64,000 nucleotides of DNA, from assembly GCA_016218975.1 (NCBI GenBank), contig JACRCO010000069.1, positions 48,915 to 112,914 of the forward strand, in the 5' to 3' direction. The position numbers and the translations under genes were made by a program. Shown in pieces: positions 59,725 to 64,000 of this stretch. The stretch is from Deltaproteobacteria bacterium. Lineage in GTDB: Bacteria > Desulfobacterota > Deferrimicrobia > Deferrimicrobiales > Deferrimicrobiaceae. The stretch's first letter is position 1, and each line of letters opens with the position of its first letter. Under the pieces are notes generated by a model. The model was not told the origin of the DNA. It searched no databases and saw nothing but the letters and a program-made list of their open reading frames with translations.

Positions 59725-61290
59725 ATGCCTGACAAACGGATGAAGATCGGCGAGATTCTCGTAGCGGCGGGAGTAATTCAGGAAGAACAGCTTCAGCAGG
59801 CGCTGACCGTCCAGAGCCAGCTCGGCGGGACCCTCGGAGAGAACCTCATCCGCCTGGGATTCCTGAACGAAGAAGCCCTTCTGAACGCGCTTTCGGAACA
59901 GATGGGAATGCAGCACATCAACCTGGAAAAGGTGGAAATCCCGCCCGCCATGCAGCGCCTGGTCCAGCTGGAAACCGTCCGGCTGCGCCGGATCCTGCCC
60001 ATCGGTTTCGAGGGGAAGAAGCTGGTCGTCGGGATGGTCGACCCCACGGACCTTTCCGCGCTCTCGGACATCGAGTTCCAATCCGGCCACAGTACAAAGG
60101 CCGTCATCCTCTCCGCGATCCATTTCGAGCGGGCGCTCCAGTTCTTCCAGGCGTACGGCTACGGCACGACGGCGTTGAATATCAAGGACGAGAAGGCGTC
60201 GAAAAAGGTCGCCAGGGTCGAAAAGAATCTGGACAGCCTCCTTGAAGCGCTGGTGTCCTGGAAGGGGCAGGACCTGCACCTCTCCGCGGGCGCGATTCCC
60301 TCCATCCGCGTCGACAACGAAATCCGGCGCCTGGGATTGCCCGCCTTTAAGCCGGCCGAGATCGAGCAGATGATCGTCGGCATCCTGACGCCGGAGCAGA
60401 AGAAGATCTTTCTGCAAAACAGGGAGCTCGATTTCGCCTATTCGCTCCACGGACTGGCGCGGTTCCGCTGCAACGTATACCGTCAGCGCAATTCCATAGC
60501 GTTCACGGCGCGGCACGTGGTGGAAAACATACCGAGCGCAGCCGAGCTCGGGCTTCCCGATTTCCTGAGGGACTTCGCGCTCAAGACCCAGGGGTTGATC
60601 CTGATAGTCGGCCCGAACGGTCACGGCAAGTCCACCACGCTCGCCAACATGGTGGAGACGATCAACAGGGAGAGGAAGGCAAACGTCATCACCATCGAGG
60701 ACCCGATCGAGTTCACTCATCGGCACAAGAACTCCAACATCAACCAGCGCGAGGTCGGGACCGACACGCTCTCCTTCGCCGACGGGCTGCGGCACATCTT
60801 CCGGCAGAATCCCGACGTGATCGTTATCGGGGAGCTGCGCGACTACGAGAGCGTTTCCATCGCGCTCACTGCTGCGGAAACGGGCCACCTCGTCATGGGG
60901 ACGCTCCACGCGAACAGCGCTACGGCCGCGATCGACCGCATCATCGACATTTTCCCGGGGAACCAGCAGCACCAGGTCCGGGCCCAGCTCGCGGAGTGCT
61001 TTCTTCTTGTCTTCTCGCAGCGCCTTCTCCGGCGGGCTGCGGGATCCGGCCGGGTCCTGGCATGGGAAAGGATGAGCACGTCAAGCCGCATCCGGAACGC
61101 GATCCGCGAGGGGAAGGTTACCCAGCTTCGCGCGGTGATGCAGTCCGCCGTCGAGGAGTTCGTCAACATCGACTGGAACCTTGCGGACCTGGTTTCCTCC
61201 GGCAAGGTGAAATACGAGGAGGCTTGCAAGTTCGCCGAAAACATCGGGTACCTTAACGAGCTGCTGAAGGTCCGAGGGGTGTTCAAGTAG
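59725..61290 (+). CDS. MshEN-domain PilT-like ATPase
   Basis: A 521-residue protein. The N-terminal MshEN/GspE-N domain (residues 5-140) opens [20 protein letters not shown] and has the [20 protein letters not shown] hairpin; such domains often bind cyclic di-GMP. The C-terminal half is a PilT-type ATPase: Walker [16 protein letters not shown] (His in place of the usual Ser/Cys), Asp box [14 protein letters not shown], Walker [30 protein letters not shown], and [10 protein letters not shown] near the C-terminus, as in PilT/PilU. It differs from PilB-type extension ATPases in lacking the zinc-binding tetracysteine insert. It lies 73 bases after the TIGR02757 gene. Confidence 0.87.
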   Translation: MPDKRMKIGEILVAAGVIQEEQLQQALTVQSQLGGTLGENLIRLGFLNEEALLNALSEQMGMQHINLEKVEIPPAMQRLVQLETVRLRRILPIGFEGKKLVVGMVDPTDLSALSDIEFQSGHSTKAVILSAIHFERALQFFQAYGYGTTALNIKDEKASKKVARVEKNLDSLLEALVSWKGQDLHLSAGAIPSIRVDNEIRRLGLPAFKPAEIEQMIVGILTPEQKKIFLQNRELDFAYSLHGLARFRCNVYRQRNSIAFTARHVVENIPSAAELGLPDFLRDFALKTQGLILIVGPNGHGKSTTLANMVETINRERKANVITIEDPIEFTHRHKNSNINQREVGTDTLSFADGLRHIFRQNPDVIVIGELRDYESVSIALTAAETGHLVMGTLHANSATAAIDRIIDIFPGNQQHQVRAQLAECFLLVFSQRLLRRAAGSGRVLAWERMSTSSRIRNAIREGKVTQLRAVMQSAVEEFVNIDWNLADLVSSGKVKYEEACKFAENIGYLNELLKVRGVFK

Positions 61291-61324
61291 GGCCGGACCT
61301 TCCGAAGCTGGAGGGGGAGGGGCG

Positions 61325-62128
61325 ATGATCGGAAAGAAGGTCCGCCTGGAGCGGATCGTGGACCGGAACACGCGGAGGACGGTGATCGTCCCGATGGATC
61401 ACGGGGTGACGGTCGGACCCATCCCGGGACTGATCCAGATCCCGCCCGCGGCGAACCTGGTCGCAGAGGGAGGCGCAAACGCCGCGGTCGTTCACCGGGG
61501 CGCGGCCATGTTCGGCCACCGGGGCTACGGGAAGGACCTCGGGCTCATCATGCACCTTTCGGCAAGCACGAACCTGTCCCCCGATTCCAACCGCAAGGTG
61601 CTGGTGGCCACGGTGGAGGACGCCCTGCAGATGGGCGCCGACGCCGTGTCGATCCACGTGAACCTCGGCGCCGACGACGAGGCGCAGATGCTCCGGGACT
61701 TCGGCGCGGTCTCCAGCTCCTGCCAGCGGTGGGGGATGCCGCTCCTCGCGATGATCTACACCCGCGGCCCGAAGGTAAAGAACGAGTTCGACGTGAGGTA
61801 CGTGCGTCACGCCGCACGCGTCGGTGCCGAGATGGGCGCCGACATCGTCAAGGTTCCCTATACCGGCTCCCCCGAAACGTTCCGGGAGGTGACGGACGGC
61901 TGCGCCTCTCCGGTGGTCATAGCCGGAGGCGAAAAGATGGAGAGCGACGAGGAAGTGCTGAGGATGGTAAGTGATTCCCTCTCCGCGGGGGGCGCCGGGG
62001 CATCCATCGGCAGGAACGTCTTCCAGCACAAATTCCCGGCCGCGATGGTCAAGGCGATCGTGTCCATCGTCCACGGCGGTGCGACGCTCCCCGAGGCGAT
62101 GGGGATCCTCAAGTCGAAGGGGAAGTGA
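61325..62128 (+). CDS. 2-amino-3,7-dideoxy-D-threo-hept-6-ulosonate synthase (AroA'-type aldolase)
   Basis: Class I aldolase of the DhnA/FbaB family. In methanogens this enzyme begins an alternative shikimate route from L-aspartate semialdehyde. The 267-residue protein has [54 protein letters not shown], and the Schiff-base Lys in [15 protein letters not shown] class I fructose-bisphosphate aldolase is the alternative, but the next gene is the matching 3-dehydroquinate synthase II, which favours the aromatic role. The ATG has GGAGGGGGAGG upstream, and its stop overlaps the next start (TGATG). Confidence 0.9.
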   Translation: MIGKKVRLERIVDRNTRRTVIVPMDHGVTVGPIPGLIQIPPAANLVAEGGANAAVVHRGAAMFGHRGYGKDLGLIMHLSASTNLSPDSNRKVLVATVEDALQMGADAVSIHVNLGADDEAQMLRDFGAVSSSCQRWGMPLLAMIYTRGPKVKNEFDVRYVRHAARVGAEMGADIVKVPYTGSPETFREVTDGCASPVVIAGGEKMESDEEVLRMVSDSLSAGGAGASIGRNVFQHKFPAAMVKAIVSIVHGGATLPEAMGILKSKGK

Positions 62129-63126
62129 TGCCACCCGTCCTCTGGGCGCGGGTGATCCCGTGGGAAAAGGAGATGGCTGTCGCCGCGCTGGAATCAGGCG
62201 TCGACACGCTCTGGGTTCCCGATGGCTCGTCGGACCGGGCGAGGGAACTCGGCAGGGTCCGGACCGTCTGCGCCGAGGGAGACATCCGCGAGGGATGCGA
62301 TTTCCGCGTCACCGGCATGGAAGGAAAGAAGGACGAGGCCGCGATACTCTCTTCGCCTGCGGAGATGATGTGGGTCGTTGCCCCGAAGGACCGCGAGGTC
62401 ATCCCGCTGGAGAACCTCGTGGCGTGGCGGAGGAAGATCCTGGTCGCGGCGCGCACCCCCGAGGAGGTGAGGCTGTACCGTGGAATCCTGGAAAAGGGGG
62501 TCCACGGGATCGTCCTCGTCGCGGATACGCCCGGCGGCATGCGCTCCCTTGCCGCGTCGGCGAGAAAGGAACCGGAAAGCACGCCGCTTGTCGAAGGCAG
62601 GGTCGTCGAGATCCTGCCGCTCGGTATCGGCGACCGGGTCTGCGTCGACACCTGCACGCTGATCGAGGGGAACCGGGGGATGCTTGTGGGGAATTCCAGC
62701 GCGGGGATGTTTCTCATATGCGCGGAGAACGTCCCGAACCCGTACGTTCTCCCGCGTCCCTTCCGAGTCAACGCCGGGGGGGTCCACTCATATTGCCGGG
62801 TGCCCGGGGGGCGCACGGCCTACCTTTCCGAGCTTTCCTCGGGGTCCGAGATCCTGCTGGTCGGAGAATCGGGAGAGGGGGAGACGGCGTCGGTGGGGCG
62901 GGTCAAGGTGGAGCGCCGCCCGCTGCTGCTGATCCGCGCGAAGACTCCCACGGGTGCCGTCCACTCCGTCATACTTCAGAATGCGGAGACGATCCGCGTG
63001 GCGCGCCCCGGCGGCGCGGCGGTTTCCGTGGCGAAGATCGCCGAGGGGGATGTCGTACTCCTGGCGGAAGAGGCCGCCGGACGCCACTTCGGCGTGGCGG
63101 TCGAGGAGACGATCAGGGAAAAATGA
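62128..63126 (+). CDS. 3-dehydroquinate synthase II (AroB'-type)
   Basis: A 332-residue protein of the archaeal-type family that oxidatively deaminates the AroA' product and closes it to 3-dehydroquinate. Features are VIPWEKEMAVAALESGVDTL, VEGRVVEILPLGIGDRVCVD, GMLVGNSSAGMFLICAEN, PRPFRVNAGGVHSYC and LSELSSGSEILLVG. The ATG at 62128 overlaps the aldolase stop by one base (TGATG). With the previous gene it replaces the usual DAHP synthase/AroB entry to the shikimate pathway. Rare bacteria, including some deltaproteobacteria, have this pair. Confidence 0.93.
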   Translation: MPPVLWARVIPWEKEMAVAALESGVDTLWVPDGSSDRARELGRVRTVCAEGDIREGCDFRVTGMEGKKDEAAILSSPAEMMWVVAPKDREVIPLENLVAWRRKILVAARTPEEVRLYRGILEKGVHGIVLVADTPGGMRSLAASARKEPESTPLVEGRVVEILPLGIGDRVCVDTCTLIEGNRGMLVGNSSAGMFLICAENVPNPYVLPRPFRVNAGGVHSYCRVPGGRTAYLSELSSGSEILLVGESGEGETASVGRVKVERRPLLLIRAKTPTGAVHSVILQNAETIRVARPGGAAVSVAKIAEGDVVLLAEEAAGRHFGVAVEETIREK

Positions 63127-63186
63127 GGCGGCAAAACGCCCGAAGGTATAGTATATAAATTGGATTTTCGTTAAGAAGGAGGGCGC

Positions 63187-63378
63187 ATGTTCGGTCTCGG
63201 TTTGCCGGAGCTCCTGATCATCCTCGTTATCGTGGTCCTGCTGTTCGGGGCCGGGAAACTTCCACAGATCGGGTCGGGGCTCGGTGAAGGCATACGCAAT
63301 TTCAAAAAGTCGATGAAGGACAAGAACGAAGTCGACGTCACTCCCGCCAAGTCGGACGAGGAGAAGAAGAAGTCGTAG
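63187..63378 (+). CDS. tatA: Twin-arginine translocase subunit TatA
   Basis: TatA forms the pore-like complex that exports folded proteins. The 63-residue protein opens [41 protein letters not shown] in outline: a membrane helix, the FGxGKLP hinge, and an amphipathic helix, then an acidic tail. Length is at the short end for TatA. It has a good AAGGAGGGCGC site. No tatB or tatC is in the window. The promoter region 63127-63186 is AT-rich (TATAGTATATAAA). Confidence 0.9.
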   Translation: MFGLGLPELLIILVIVVLLFGAGKLPQIGSGLGEGIRNFKKSMKDKNEVDVTPAKSDEEKKKS

Positions 63379-63415
63379 GGACGCCGCGTGCCGTCAACCG
63401 CCGGCATCCGTTGAG

Positions 63416-64000
63416 CTAATCCCCCTCCTTTGCCTCCAGCCGGTAGGCGCTTATATCAGCCGGGGCGTTGAAGAATACCACCATGAAGGGCACCGATTTC
63501 CCCGGCTGGACGTCCATGTTCGTCAGGCGTTCGCCGAATCGGTTCGAAAGGATTTTCTCGATTTCGGCCCTGGGAGACTTTCGCAGCATATCTCCCTGGA
63601 GGACGTTTCCGGCGTAACAGGACGTCTCCTTGAGGGGCTGATCCTTTTCGTCGAGCAACGCGGCGTGTATGCGGATGCCGCTTTTCCGTGTACGTCCCAC
63701 GTTTATCACCTGCCCCTTGATGATGAACAGGTTTCCTTCTTCCGAATTCGGCTCGTAATATCCGATCAGGTTCCGGACGTCGAACTGCGGGCCCGTCTTG
63801 CCTCCGCGCGACCAAAGCGATTCCATCCCCGGCAGCATGCTTCGAAGCGTTTCCTGTCCGCTCTTAGTGAAGCCAAGATAGGCTCCGCCTCCGGCAAGCG
63901 CCAGGAAAAGCAGGAAGAAGACGGCCAATGCGGGCCGAAAACCCGAAGAAGGAGCGCGCCGGCGTTCCTGAGGTTGCGGGACAGGAGCGGCCTTGGCCGC
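63416..64000 (-). CDS. DUF3426-type membrane protein (N-terminus outside window)
   Basis: The frame stays open from 63416 to the right edge on the minus strand, so this is the C-terminal 194 residues of a longer protein. It has one membrane helix (AVFFLLFLALAGGGAYLGF), then a periplasmic DUF3426 domain (NLFIIKGQVINVGRTRKSG, RIHAALLDEKDQPLKETSCY, PGKSVPFMVVFFNAPADIS). Family members often start with a zinc ribbon, which would be off-window. The TTG at 63928 inside the helix is not a likely start. The gene converges on tatA. Confidence 0.75.
   Translation of the reverse strand, partial: AAKAAPVPQPQERRRAPSSGFRPALAVFFLLFLALAGGGAYLGFTKSGQETLRSMLPGMESLWSRGGKTGPQFDVRNLIGYYEPNSEEGNLFIIKGQVINVGRTRKSGIRIHAALLDEKDQPLKETSCYAGNVLQGDMLRKSPRAEIEKILSNRFGERLTNMDVQPGKSVPFMVVFFNAPADISAYRLEAKEGD

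Noticed and set aside
1..64000. CRISPR arrays, prophage or insertion sequences
   Set aside because: No regularly spaced direct repeats, no transposase or integrase motifs, and no phage structural genes were seen.

Overview
The window is a GC-rich bacterial chromosome segment with dense, short-spaced, mostly housekeeping genes. Several traits point to a deltaproteobacterium-like lineage (Desulfobacterota or a Desulfuromonadales-like group): an archaeal-type AroA'/AroB' shikimate entry pair, PilT retraction ATPases, a TonB/large-TPR cluster resembling the Myxococcus Glt/Agm machinery, long-form HisG and a BadH-like dehydrogenase beside a Liv-type transporter. This placement is an inference from gene content. 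No rRNA, tRNA, CRISPR array, transposase, integrase or prophage was found.

Layout. 1-2.2 kb: leftward rplU-rpmA-obgE-proB operon with a near-consensus sigma70 promoter; proB runs off the left edge. 2.3-4.8 kb: flavoprotein facing a ComM-type AAA+ protein. 5.0-14.7 kb: one long leftward envelope operon (DUF2135 protein, coiled-coil secreted protein, 1432-residue TPR protein, TPR lipoprotein, small secreted protein, TonB-like protein, HEAT protein), several genes joined by ATGA/GTGA overlaps. 14.7-19.1 kb: moaC, then MoxR-DUF58-transglutaminase in the opposite direction. 19.2-27.6 kb: rightward radC-like, plsC, rnj, ftsK, HAD hydrolase, lolA, rimO, DksA/TraR-like. 27.6-33.9 kb: mltG-ruvX, a P1-type peptidase, and three regulatory or scaffold proteins with HEAT or HD-GYP domains. 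34-40.8 kb: pgpA-pncC-thpR-recA-pilT-recX-alaS. 41-42.6 kb: TPR and BamD-like proteins. 42.7-50.7 kb: BadH-like dehydrogenase, a NarL-type two-component pair and a five-gene Liv ABC transporter, plausibly one sensing/uptake/catabolism unit. 51-56 kb: SPASM-type radical SAM protein with an AhpD/CMD partner, pepA, a zinc-ribbon membrane protein and a DUF2064 transferase. 56-64 kb: HEAT protein, hisG, a TIGR02757-type protein, an MshEN-PilT ATPase, AroA'-AroB', tatA and a partial DUF3426 protein.

The most unusual material is: (i) a family of intergenic, hairpin-rich repeats (near 27.15, 40.95 and 50.85 kb, with a related 17-mer near 4.95 kb); (ii) the radical SAM/CMD pair with its Cys-x-Cys tail; (iii) the Glt-like envelope operon without visible ExbB/ExbD; (iv) two neighbouring regulatory proteins that share an undescribed N-terminal domain; and (v) several genes with odd ends, including probable CTG starts and a PilT frame that runs deep into recX.

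Everything here was read by eye. Family assignments rest on recognised motifs and gene order, and promoter calls are consensus matches only.
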